Assembly: GCA_017619905.1 (NCBI GenBank)
Contig: JAFZRK010000181.1
Coordinates: 1-7,412, forward strand
Length of the DNA: 7,412 nucleotides
Direction: 5' to 3'
From: Bacillota bacterium
Lineage (GTDB): Bacteria > Bacillota > Clostridia > Peptostreptococcales > Anaerovoracaceae
The notes below the pieces were generated by a model that saw only the letters and a list, made by a program, of their open reading frames with translations, did no database searches and was not told where the DNA came from. The first letter of the stretch is position 1. Each line of letters opens with the position of its first letter. The position numbers were made by a program, and so were the translations under genes. Below, in pieces: positions 1-5,997 of this stretch.

Positions 1-386
1 ATCTCGCCCACCAGCGTGGTAGTGGTAGTCTTGCCGTTGGTGCCTGTGATCGCAACGAAGCTGCCCTTGCAGTGCTCGTACGCAAGCTCCAGCTCGCCTA
101 TCAGCTCTTTTCCGAGCCTGGTAAGCGGATGTCTGAAGGTTATGCCCGGGCTGAGCACTACCCTGTCGAAGAACTTATCCTCCGCGGGATGCTCTTCCGC
201 GAGCCTTTCCTGCGCGTCCGGGCCGAGGTAAAGAATGACTCCCTCGTCCCTGAGTTTATCTGTGATTCCCTGTCCGAACTTGTCTTCCGCCTTGGAATCC
301 CAGGCGTACAGCTCGGCTCTGCCCTTCAGCAGCTCTGCCGCCGCAAGGCCGGAGCGTCCCAGCCCCATTATCAGGATCTTTTCCAT
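1..386 (-). CDS. murD: UDP-N-acetylmuramoylalanine--D-glutamate ligase MurD, N-terminal part (runs off the window)
   Basis: MurD is the cytoplasmic ATP-dependent ligase that adds D-glutamate to UDP-MurNAc-L-Ala. The visible 128 codons begin MEKILIMGLGRSG, the Rossmann-like UDP-binding N-terminal domain with its G-x-G-x-S-G turn (residues 8-13). The SPGI motif follows at 79-82, and the Mur-ligase ATP loop GTNGKTTTTT lies at 115-124, where K119 should bind phosphate. The central and C-terminal domains lie outside the window. The start at 386 is set by GGAGG 4 nt upstream and by the need for the first beta strand KILIMGLG; the next ATG (residue 7) would destroy it. The first 16 nt overlap the end of murF, so the two are almost certainly translationally coupled. 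mraY, the usual gene between murF and murD, is missing here. MurD is preferred over MurC/E/F because of the short N-terminal domain and the SPGI motif. Confidence 0.95.
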   Translation of the reverse strand, partial: MEKILIMGLGRSGLAAAELLKGRAELYAWDSKAEDKFGQGITDKLRDEGVILYLGPDAQERLAEEHPAEDKFFDRVVLSPGITFRHPLTRLGKELIGELELAYEHCKGSFVAITGTNGKTTTTTLVGE

Positions 387-1759
387 GTCTCCTCCGATCT
401 TCTGATCAGTTCCGCTACCTGCCCCAGTCCCGTGGAATTGGAGCCTTTTACAAGAACGGCGTCTCCGTCCTTAAGTATCTGCAGTATCATGTCCTTTACG
501 GAATCCAGATCCTGAAGACCTATGGTGCTGGTCCCGAATCTTCCGGATTCCCTTACGCCCTGGAAATACAGGTCTTTTCTGCTGCCGACAGCGATTATCA
601 TGTCCACGCCGCTCTCCGCAGCGAAGCGTCCCACTTCTATGTGTCCGGTTTCGTCCGCGCCGCCGAGCTCCAGCATGTCGCCGAGCACCGCAATGCGTCT
701 TTTGGCGTCCACGCCGCACAGCGCCGAGATGCCGGCTTTCATGGAATCCGGGCTGGCGTTGTAGCTGTCGTCCAGCAGATATATGCCGCCTATCTTGTCC
801 GCTTTCAGCCGGCGGTCGGTGACGCTCACCTGCTTAAGAGCGGCGGCTGCCTCCTCCAGACTGATGCCCAGTTCCAGGCCCGCGGCTATCGCCAGCGTGG
901 CGTCCAGAGCATTATGCTCTCCGAGAAGAGGAAGCTCGAATCTTACGTTATTTACATAAAACTCTATTCCGTCCTCTCTTTTATTTTTCACGTCTTTGCA
1001 GTCTATGTCCTGTCCAACCAGAACGATCTTGTAATTGCTCTTGTTGAGGGCTCTTTCCCTTATCTCCTGCTCGGTCCTAAGGTAGTCGGAGCGGGAATTG
1101 ACGACCAGCGAGCACTTGTCGGTGAACGGCAGGACTATCTCCAGTTTGGCGTCCGCGATGGCGTCGCGGCTTCCCAGCCGCTCCATGTGCGACACCCCTA
1201 TGTTGGTTATGATCGCCACCTCCGGCTTTACCCAGGTTACGTACTCTTCTATCTCGCCTTTGTGGTCCATACCCATCTCGAAGACTATGCACTGAGTGCT
1301 CTCGTCCGCCAGGAAGCACGTAAGGCATACGCCCAGATGGGTGTTGAGGTTCTTGCGGCTGCATACGGTGTTGTATTTTGCGGAAGCTACCGCAGCCGTC
1401 AGCATCTTGGTGGTGGTCTTTCCCACGCTTCCGGTAACGCCTATCTTCCTTACGTCGAACTGCGCCACGTAGGCCTCCGCCATGCGTTTGAAGCCCTCCA
1501 TGGTGTCGTCCACGCGTATCACGACGGATCCCGGAAGCTCCGGAATATCCTGCGACACCAGAAACGCCCTGCATCCCAGCTTGTACGCGGATTCCACGTA
1601 GTTATGGCCGTTGTTTATCTCTCCTATGACGCAGACGAAAAGATCTCCGTCCCCGCACTCTCTGGAGTCTATCTTAATGTCCCTTACAAGGTATTCCGGG
1701 TCGCCCGTCAGCTTTCCGCCGCAGGCGTCCGCCAGAAACCTGGCGCTAGTGGGTCTCAT
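371..1759 (-). CDS. murF: UDP-N-acetylmuramoyl-tripeptide--D-alanyl-D-alanine ligase MurF
   Basis: MurF adds D-Ala-D-Ala to the UDP-MurNAc-tripeptide, the last cytoplasmic step in making the pentapeptide precursor. The protein has 462 residues, normal for the family. Visible motifs in order: DSRECGDGDLFV (31-42) of the N-terminal substrate domain; the ATP loop GSVGKTTTK (110-118, with K114); EMGMDHKGEI (161-170); TNIGVSHMERLGS (185-197) followed by AKLEI (204-208); DDSYNASPDSM (330-340) and LGDMLELG (359-366), both hallmarks of MurF; and the late KGSNSTGL (438-445). The last motif departs from the more usual KGS-x(3)-M-E form. The MurE signature DNPR is absent, so this is not MurE. The start at 1759 overlaps the PBP gene by 14 nt and has a purine-rich ribosome site; the end overlaps murD by 16 nt. 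murE, the usual gene before murF, is absent here. Confidence 0.96.
   Translation of the reverse strand: MRPTSARFLADACGGKLTGDPEYLVRDIKIDSRECGDGDLFVCVIGEINNGHNYVESAYKLGCRAFLVSQDIPELPGSVVIRVDDTMEGFKRMAEAYVAQFDVRKIGVTGSVGKTTTKMLTAAVASAKYNTVCSRKNLNTHLGVCLTCFLADESTQCIVFEMGMDHKGEIEEYVTWVKPEVAIITNIGVSHMERLGSRDAIADAKLEIVLPFTDKCSLVVNSRSDYLRTEQEIRERALNKSNYKIVLVGQDIDCKDVKNKREDGIEFYVNNVRFELPLLGEHNALDATLAIAAGLELGISLEEAAAALKQVSVTDRRLKADKIGGIYLLDDSYNASPDSMKAGISALCGVDAKRRIAVLGDMLELGGADETGHIEVGRFAAESGVDMIIAVGSRKDLYFQGVRESGRFGTSTIGLQDLDSVKDMILQILKDGDAVLVKGSNSTGLGQVAELIRRSEETWKRS
389..395 (-). promoter_or_regulatory. murD Shine-Dalgarno embedded in the murF C-terminal codons
   Basis: The motif GGAGGAG lies just upstream of the murD ATG. 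It is formed by the murF codons for Ser-Glu-Glu (residues 455-457). The core GGAGG is only 4 nt from the ATG, which is short but workable. It supports 386 as the true start and ties murD translation to murF. Confidence 0.75.
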
Positions 1760-3824
1760 GCTCTTCTTCCTCTTCTGTTATTATTTCGTAGTATATGGTC
1801 ACGGTCGACTCCTTGTTGACCTCTGTGCCGGGCTTTGGATACTGGTCCGTAACGATTATCTTTACGCTGTTGGGATCCTCCAGCGCAGGCGACAGATTGT
1901 AATTCAGGTGCTTTCCTGCGAGCCGTCCGATGACGTCCTCCATGTCGTCCCCCGTAAGATCCGGCACGGTGGTCAGCTTGCTGTTGAGTTTCTTGAGCTC
2001 CGCGTCCGTGTACTGCGGCTGGATGTTCATGTATTTCAGCACCGCTTCCATTACATCTTTGGCAGCCGGAGCAGCGGTGTTGCTTCCCTGATTGTTCTTA
2101 ACCTTGGGCGTATCGCAGATGACCAGCACGACCATCTTGGGATCGTCTATCGGAGCCACGCCTATGAAGGACGCGAACACGTCCCTGTCGCTGGAATAAC
2201 CGCCGGCCACCGGCTTGTTGGCCGTACCGGTCTTTCCTCCGATGCGGTATCCGGAGATCTTCGCCTTGCCTGCGCCGCCTTCGGAAACGACGTATTCCAT
2301 TATGTCCAGCATCTCCGAAGCGGTCTGCGCGCTTATGGGGACGCTCTTTACCGTACGTCCGAAGCTCTCCACTACGTTGCCGTCAGCGTCGCGTATCTCT
2401 TTAACGAGGTGCGGCTCCAGCAGGTATCCGCCGTTGGCAAGCGCCGATACCGCCGTGACCAGACTCACCGGGGTGAGCGCTATGCCCTGTCCGAACGACA
2501 TGGTGGAGATCTCCACTATGTTGGCCTCCGCCCTGGTGTATATCATGTTTTCGGCTTCGCCCGGGTAATCCACTCCGGTCTTCTTGTTAAGGCCGAACGC
2601 CTCTATCCCGTTGTAGAACGTGTTCTTGCCCATGCGCTGAGCGATGTCCACCAGCGCCATGTTGCAGGAGTTTCCTACGGCTTTGGCCAGCGACTGCGTC
2701 CCGTGGCCTCCCGGATAGTACCAGCACTTGATCGTCCTGTCCGCCACTCTGGTGTATCCGCCGCAGTAGAAGCTGTCATTCTTGGTTATGGCACCGGAGT
2801 CCAGAGCTATTGCGGTGGTCACCAGCTTGAACGTTGAGCCCGGCTCGTACACGTCGCAGAACAGGAAGGACCTCCACATCTTGTTCCAGTAGACCACCTT
2901 CTCCGCGTCGGTCATCTTGGCGAACTTCTCCTCATCGCCCGCCCTGGGCGCTCTGGGATCGTTGGGGTCGAACTCGTCCGTCTGCGTGGCCGCCAGTATG
3001 TCGCCGGTGTTCGGGTCCATGATTATTATGGACACCCTGTCGGAGTCGCTCTGCTTAAGCCACTTCTGCGCGGTCTCCTCCGCTATGTTCTGTATGTTCA
3101 TGTCCAGCGTGGTGACGACTGTGTATCCGTCCTCCGCGCTGTAGTACTTGTTGGTGCCGTAGACCAGGGTGTTGTCTCCCCTGTCCTTGCTGCTTATCCA
3201 CCTGCCGTTCATGCCGGACAGGTATCTGTCGTAGTAGAGCTCCAGACCCGTCATGCCGTCGCCGTCGTCGTTTGTAAGACCCACCAGCTGGCACGCGAAC
3301 CTCTGCATGGGATAGTAGCGCATGACGTCTTCCACTATCTCCAGACCCGCAAGTTCCTCCTTGCGAAGGGCGTCGGCCTTTTCATCGACGACATGCTTGG
3401 CGAGCCGGACCAGCGTCTTGTCCGAAGTGAGTATGTCGTAGACCTCGCTGCGTTCCATGCCCAGTATCTCGGTGATCTTCTCGATCTCGTCGCTCAGATT
3501 CTTTTCTATCTGTTCGGTCGTCTTGCCGTTTTCCTTAACCGTCTTGGGACGAACCCATATGGTATTGGTGGAAGAGCTGACCGCCAGAGCGTTTCCCTTG
3601 CTGTCTTCGATGCCTCCGCGCACCGCGGTGACGACGCTGTCGCTGGTCTGCTGCTTCATTGCCCTCGCGGCGTACTCTTCGCCCTTGATCACCATGTGCC
3701 AGCCCAGTCTTAAGGTAAGCGCGGCGAAGCAAAGGACCATGAAGAAAAAGACAAAAAGCATACGGCTGCGGTTTCTGAATCCCGTTTTCGTCCTTTTTGC
3801 CTCTCTGAACAGGTTGAGTTTCAT
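1746..3824 (-). CDS. ftsI: Class B penicillin-binding protein with C-terminal PASTA domain (FtsI/PBP2B/SpoVD family)
   Basis: This is a membrane-anchored D,D-transpeptidase that cross-links peptidoglycan at the division septum, or in spore cortex if it is the SpoVD type. The 692 residues show a basic cytoplasmic N-terminus, one membrane segment at about 22-40, the class B dimerisation motif RGGIEDSKGNALA (69-81), and the transpeptidase motifs S330-T-F-K333 (active serine in EPGSTFK), S386-C-N388 and K531-T-G-T. One PASTA domain follows at about 618-679, then an acidic tail of five Glu. The sequence around FYCGGYT, KCWYYPGGHGT and NSCNMAL resembles clostridial SpoVD proteins. A single PASTA repeat also fits SpoVD better than B. 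subtilis PBP2B, which has two. As the only PBP in this stretch, directly after ftsL, it may be the divisome enzyme, so the symbol is a family-level choice. A weak site, AGGGAAAG, precedes the ATG. A terminator-like hairpin lies just upstream, and the 3' end overlaps murF by 14 nt. Confidence 0.95.
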   Translation of the reverse strand: MKLNLFREAKRTKTGFRNRSRMLFVFFFMVLCFAALTLRLGWHMVIKGEEYAARAMKQQTSDSVVTAVRGGIEDSKGNALAVSSSTNTIWVRPKTVKENGKTTEQIEKNLSDEIEKITEILGMERSEVYDILTSDKTLVRLAKHVVDEKADALRKEELAGLEIVEDVMRYYPMQRFACQLVGLTNDDGDGMTGLELYYDRYLSGMNGRWISSKDRGDNTLVYGTNKYYSAEDGYTVVTTLDMNIQNIAEETAQKWLKQSDSDRVSIIIMDPNTGDILAATQTDEFDPNDPRAPRAGDEEKFAKMTDAEKVVYWNKMWRSFLFCDVYEPGSTFKLVTTAIALDSGAITKNDSFYCGGYTRVADRTIKCWYYPGGHGTQSLAKAVGNSCNMALVDIAQRMGKNTFYNGIEAFGLNKKTGVDYPGEAENMIYTRAEANIVEISTMSFGQGIALTPVSLVTAVSALANGGYLLEPHLVKEIRDADGNVVESFGRTVKSVPISAQTASEMLDIMEYVVSEGGAGKAKISGYRIGGKTGTANKPVAGGYSSDRDVFASFIGVAPIDDPKMVVLVICDTPKVKNNQGSNTAAPAAKDVMEAVLKYMNIQPQYTDAELKKLNSKLTTVPDLTGDDMEDVIGRLAGKHLNYNLSPALEDPNSVKIIVTDQYPKPGTEVNKESTVTIYYEIITEEEEEHETH
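1766..1773 (-). promoter_or_regulatory. murF Shine-Dalgarno formed by the PBP poly-glutamate tail codons
   Basis: The sequence AGAGGAAG lies 6 nt before the murF ATG (9 nt from its GG). It is made by GAG/GAA codons of the run of five glutamates (684-688) near the PBP C-terminus. This decides the murF start and suggests that the acidic tail is kept at least partly for its RNA-level role. Confidence 0.65.
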
Positions 3825-3840
3825 GCTTTGTCTTTCCCTG

Positions 3841-3879
3841 AATATAAAAAACAGCGCCGTGTTTTGATCCGGCGCGTGT
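3841..3879 (-). terminator. Intrinsic-terminator-like hairpin between ftsL and the PBP gene
   Basis: Read on the minus strand, GCGCCG (3875-3870) and CGGCGC (3859-3854) form a perfect 6-bp GC stem around a 10-nt loop. The stem extends by ACA/TGT (3879-3877 with 3853-3851) if one C at 3876 is bulged. A run of six T (3851-3846) follows at once, then an AT-rich stretch. This is the form of a Rho-independent terminator, placed 7 nt after the ftsL stop codon. Since the PBP, murF and murD genes continue downstream on the same strand, it more likely acts as a partial terminator or attenuator than as an operon end. No convincing new promoter is seen between it and the PBP start. Confidence 0.7.
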
Positions 3880-3885
3880 CAGATT

Positions 3886-4215
3886 TTACCGATAGACATT
3901 TTCCCTTAGAGCCAGAGCAAAGTCGTCCACGGACTCGCTGTCTCCTTTCAGGTATATGATATCCGCGAAGTTTGCGCGCACCATTCCCAGCTCCGCAGCT
4001 TTCTGCTCCAGACTGGCGATGTTGGACTTGATTCCGATGGATGCCTCAACGGTCCTGATATCCCAGGACGCCTGCTGGATCTTGCTGTTTACGGTGTTGA
4101 TCTCGTACTGGAGCTTGGACGCGCTGGCGTTGAGCCATACTATCCCTATACAGAATACGCATACCAAAAGTATCAGGATCAATATCTTTGTTTTGTACTT
4201 CAGTATGCTGCTCAT
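3886..4215 (-). CDS. ftsL: Cell division protein FtsL (FtsL/DivIC-type bitopic protein)
   Basis: FtsL is a small divisome protein that pairs with DivIC/FtsB and activates the septal synthase and transpeptidase. The 109-residue product has the right form: a short basic N-terminus (KYKTK), one membrane segment at about 10-28, a coiled-coil stretch at about 33-75 rich in heptad Ile/Leu/Val, and the family-like ending LEQKAAELGM (69-78), followed by a short extracytoplasmic tail. Sequence conservation in this family is weak, so the call rests on length, topology and position between rsmH and the PBP gene. The ATG overlaps the rsmH stop in an ATGA arrangement. No good Shine-Dalgarno precedes it (ACAG repeats lie there instead), so translation probably depends on ribosomes finishing rsmH. 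A related DivIC-like protein is possible, but position favours FtsL. Confidence 0.85.
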   Translation of the reverse strand: MSSILKYKTKILILILLVCVFCIGIVWLNASASKLQYEINTVNSKIQQASWDIRTVEASIGIKSNIASLEQKAAELGMVRANFADIIYLKGDSESVDDFALALRENVYR

Positions 4216-5159
4216 CTGTCTGTCTGTAACTTTTCTATTATTCTTAACTTAGCGCTTCTGGACCTGGGGTTCTCCTCCAGTTCCTTTTCGCCCGCCGTGA
4301 CGGGCTTCTTTGTTATCTTTCTGATGTCCGGCTTCTTTCCGCACACGCACACCGGGAAGTCCGGAGGACAGGTGCACGGATCAAGGCGCTTTTCGAAGAC
4401 GCTCTTCACTATGCGGTCTTCGAGCGAATGAAAGCTTATGACCGCCAGCCGTCCGCCGGGCGCCAGCACGTCTATGAAGTCCGACACGGCGCCTTCGAGG
4501 CGCCCCAGTTCGTTGTTGACCTCTATCCGTATCGCCTGAAACGTTCGCTTGGCCGGATGCGGCCCTTCTCTTCTGGCCTGAGCCGGTATGGCTGCCTTGA
4601 TGATCCTTACCAGCTCGGCCGTCGTGGTTATTCTGTTTTTTTCTCTTTCTTTTACGATGAACTGCGCGATGCGTGCCGCCCAGCGTTCCTCTCCGTAGTC
4701 GGATATTATCCTGGCGAGCTCATCTTTAGAGTAGCCGTTGACTACGTCTTCCGCGCGTATGCTCCCCTGCGCGTCCATGCGCATATCCAAAGGAGCATCG
4801 TGCATGTAGGAGAATCCTCTTTCGGGGTTGTCCAGCTGGAAGCTCGATACTCCGAGATCCAGCAGGGCTCCGTCCGCTTTTCCGGCGCCAAGTTCGGAAA
4901 GCACCAGCTTTACGTCGGAATAGTTGCTCTTAACGAGACTCTTTCTGCAGCAGAAGCGCTCGAGTCGTTTGCCCGCTGCCTCCACCGCGTCGCTGTCGCA
5001 GTCTATTCCTATGAGCCATCCGTCCGGCCCCAGCCGTTCGCAGATGCCGGACGAGTGTCCGGCCCCTCCGAGCGTGCCGTCTATGTAAGTCCCGCCGCTT
5101 TTTACATCCAGTCCTTCCATGACCTCGTCATAGAGCACCGGCACGTGACTGAACTCCAT
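4212..5159 (-). CDS. rsmH: 16S rRNA (cytosine(1402)-N(4))-methyltransferase RsmH (MraW)
   Basis: RsmH uses S-adenosylmethionine to methylate N4 of C1402 in the decoding centre of 16S rRNA. The 315 residues are the normal length. Visible motifs: HVPVLYDEV at the N-terminus (5-13); the SAM-binding loop DGTLGGAGHS (27-36); the acidic strand end GIDCDSDA (51-58); DLGVSSFQLD (101-110), ERGFSY (113-118) and DAPLDMRMD (121-129); RTFQAIRIEVNNEL (205-218) and SFHSLEDR (242-249) in the catalytic domain; and the C-terminal ENPRSRSAKLR (296-306). Cysteines cluster at 262-273 (CTCPPDFPVCVC), a common feature of the family. The start at 5159 has AGGTG 6 nt upstream and lies 3 nt after the mraZ stop. The end overlaps ftsL by 4 nt. 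The position second in the dcw cluster is standard. Confidence 0.98.
   Translation of the reverse strand: MEFSHVPVLYDEVMEGLDVKSGGTYIDGTLGGAGHSSGICERLGPDGWLIGIDCDSDAVEAAGKRLERFCCRKSLVKSNYSDVKLVLSELGAGKADGALLDLGVSSFQLDNPERGFSYMHDAPLDMRMDAQGSIRAEDVVNGYSKDELARIISDYGEERWAARIAQFIVKEREKNRITTTAELVRIIKAAIPAQARREGPHPAKRTFQAIRIEVNNELGRLEGAVSDFIDVLAPGGRLAVISFHSLEDRIVKSVFEKRLDPCTCPPDFPVCVCGKKPDIRKITKKPVTAGEKELEENPRSRSAKLRIIEKLQTDR
4216..4227 (-). repeat. (ACAG)3 tetranucleotide repeat at the rsmH/ftsL junction
   Basis: Three perfect copies of ACAG (CTGT on the plus strand) directly precede the ftsL ATG and encode the last residues of RsmH (QTDR). The tract occupies the place where a ribosome binding site would be expected. 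Three units is short, so replication slippage would be rare. Confidence 0.6.
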
Positions 5160-5162
5160 CGG

Positions 5163-5594
5163 CTACACCTGGAAGTTCTTTGAGAATTCGACCAGGCCCT
5201 TGGGCCCCAGCTTTCCGCCGTTGTCGGAACCGTCGTAGACTTCTCTGGACCAGATCTCCACCCTGTCCAGAAGTCCGATCGTCACAAGATCCTTTTCGAA
5301 CCGCGCCTTATCTTTATAAGATGCGGGAATGAGGATCCTGCCCTGTCTGTCGACATCGCATTCCGTCGCGTTCGCGTAGACGTAACGGATGAATGCCCTT
5401 GCGTTCTCGTCCGAGCGCGGCAGCGCGGCAAGCTTCTCCTGCTGCACTTTCCACGTGGACATGGGATAGATGATGAGACAGTCGTCCAGCCCCACGGAAA
5501 GAACGCACTTCTGGCCGAGGTCTTCTCTGAACTTGGCAGGAATGATGATGCGGTTCTTCGCGTCTATGGAGTTCTGATAGCTACCCATCAGCAT
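5163..5594 (-). CDS. mraZ: Transcriptional regulator MraZ
   Basis: MraZ is a DNA-binding protein with the AbrB/SpoVT-like double-psi fold that forms a ring and regulates its own dcw operon. The 143-residue product has the two tandem MraZ repeats. The first is centred on DAKNRIIIPAKFR (11-23), the second on DRQGRILIPASYK (82-94). The DNA-contact motif is normally D-x-K/R-G-R; the second copy keeps it (DRQGR), but the first has Asn in place of Gly (DAKNR). It is the first gene of the operon, 3 nt upstream of rsmH, and is preceded by a good promoter and a leader of about 147 nt. Two ATG codons lie close together. The first is preferred because GAGAGGGA lies 9 nt before it, while the second (codon 3) would be 15 nt away. 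Confidence 0.96.
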   Translation of the reverse strand: MLMGSYQNSIDAKNRIIIPAKFREDLGQKCVLSVGLDDCLIIYPMSTWKVQQEKLAALPRSDENARAFIRYVYANATECDVDRQGRILIPASYKDKARFEKDLVTIGLLDRVEIWSREVYDGSDNGGKLGPKGLVEFSKNFQV

Positions 5595-5603
5595 GGTCGT
5601 CTA

Positions 5604-5611
5604 TCCCTCTC
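5604..5611 (-). promoter_or_regulatory. mraZ Shine-Dalgarno
   Basis: The purine-rich GAGAGGGA lies 9 nt upstream of the ATG at 5594. The spacing favours this ATG over the in-frame ATG two codons later. Confidence 0.65.
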
Positions 5612-5657
5612 TGTTTCCCTTGACTTCTCTAACCCGATAACTCTTTTGAGATCCCCT

Positions 5658-5682
5658 GCCCTTTACAAACCCCTTTGTGGGC
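5658..5682 (-). promoter_or_regulatory. Hairpin in the mraZ leader
   Basis: On the minus strand GCCCACAAA (5682-5674) pairs with TTTGT (5669-5665) and GGGC (5661-5658) around a GGGG loop (5673-5670). This gives 9 bp with a 3-nt AAA bulge. No T-run follows, so it is not an intrinsic terminator. It lies about 60 nt into the predicted leader transcript and could be an RNA element. The surrounding G-rich repeats (AAAGGGG, AAAGGGC, AGGGGA) may instead be protein-binding DNA, for example MraZ sites. Function is not shown by the sequence. Confidence 0.45.
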
Positions 5683-5747
5683 TTTAGGGACCTCCCCAAT
5701 GCCTCTTTTGAACAGGCAATTACGGCTTCTCCGAGCCTTGCTCCTCC

Positions 5748-5775
5748 ATTATACTCCACACGGCTACACAATCAA
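5748..5775 (-). promoter_or_regulatory. Sigma-A-type promoter of the mraZ/dcw operon
   Basis: On the minus strand a perfect -10 box TATAAT (5753-5748) is preceded, 16 bp upstream, by TTGATT (5775-5770), which matches the -35 consensus at four of six bases. An A/T-tract (5781-5794) directly upstream resembles an UP element. Transcription would start near 5741, leaving a leader of about 147 nt before mraZ. Confidence 0.75.
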
Positions 5776-5794
5776 TAGATTTTTAGAAAAAAAA

Positions 5795-5811
5795 TGGGAA
5801 ATCAGCCCACT
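5795..5811. repeat. Direct repeat copy 1 (AATCAGCCCACT) within a TGGG/CCCA inverted repeat
   Basis: The 12-bp sequence AATCAGCCCACT at 5800-5811 recurs exactly at 5879-5890. In this copy TGGG (5795-5798) and CCCA (5806-5809) form a small inverted repeat, flanked by eight A (5787-5794) and seven T (5811-5817), so the whole element is nearly symmetrical. It lies 25 bp upstream of the mraZ -35 box, a plausible activator or repressor position. The A/T flanks also give it the look of a weak bidirectional terminator, but no gene ends here. Confidence 0.55.
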
Positions 5812-5864
5812 TTTTTTGCCGTGAAGCATTGAAAAACAAACGTTCTTGCCGCTTTGCCAAGATA

Positions 5865-5891
5865 TAGTGGACCTTCTGAATCAGCCCACTA
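5865..5891. repeat. Direct repeat copy 2 (AATCAGCCCACT) within a TAGTGG/CCACTA inverted repeat
   Basis: This is the second exact copy of the 12-bp repeat (5879-5890), 79 bp from the first. Here TAGTGG (5865-5870) and CCACTA (5886-5891) form a 6-bp inverted repeat, and CTGA-A-TCAG (5876-5884) forms a small palindrome inside it. It lies about midway between the mraZ and rnhB promoters and could be an operator for either. Confidence 0.55.
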
Positions 5892-5988
5892 AATATAGGT
5901 CCGGCAAACAGCAGGATCCCGGGCCGGATACGGACCGATCAAGGCCGTTTTCCGGACAACATTTTCAGACGCCGCGGACGGCGCGCTG

Positions 5989-5997
5989 TGTTATAAT
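5989..5997 (+). promoter_or_regulatory. Extended -10 promoter of rnhB
   Basis: TGT followed by TATAAT (5992-5997) matches an extended -10 element. No good -35 box lies 16-18 bp upstream; that place is taken by a GC hairpin (5970-5983). Transcription would begin near 6001-6004, almost on top of the AAAGGAG ribosome site, giving an unusually short leader. Confidence 0.55.

Noticed and set aside
641..2837. Two long plus-strand reading frames (641-1819, 392 aa; 1611-2837, 408 aa) overlapping murF and the PBP gene
   Set aside because: They are antisense to genes with clear family motifs, are rich in Arg/His/Val/Tyr as expected of shadows, show no recognisable domain, and overlap each other.
4428..5183. 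A 251-aa plus-strand reading frame opposite rsmH
   Set aside because: It lies antisense to an unmistakable RsmH, with shadow-like composition and no family resemblance.
5787..5817. Possible bidirectional terminator (A-run, TGGG/CCCA stem, T-run)
   Set aside because: It lies between two divergent genes, so no transcript is expected to end there, and the GC part of the stem is only 4 bp. It is better read as part of the upstream regulatory repeat.
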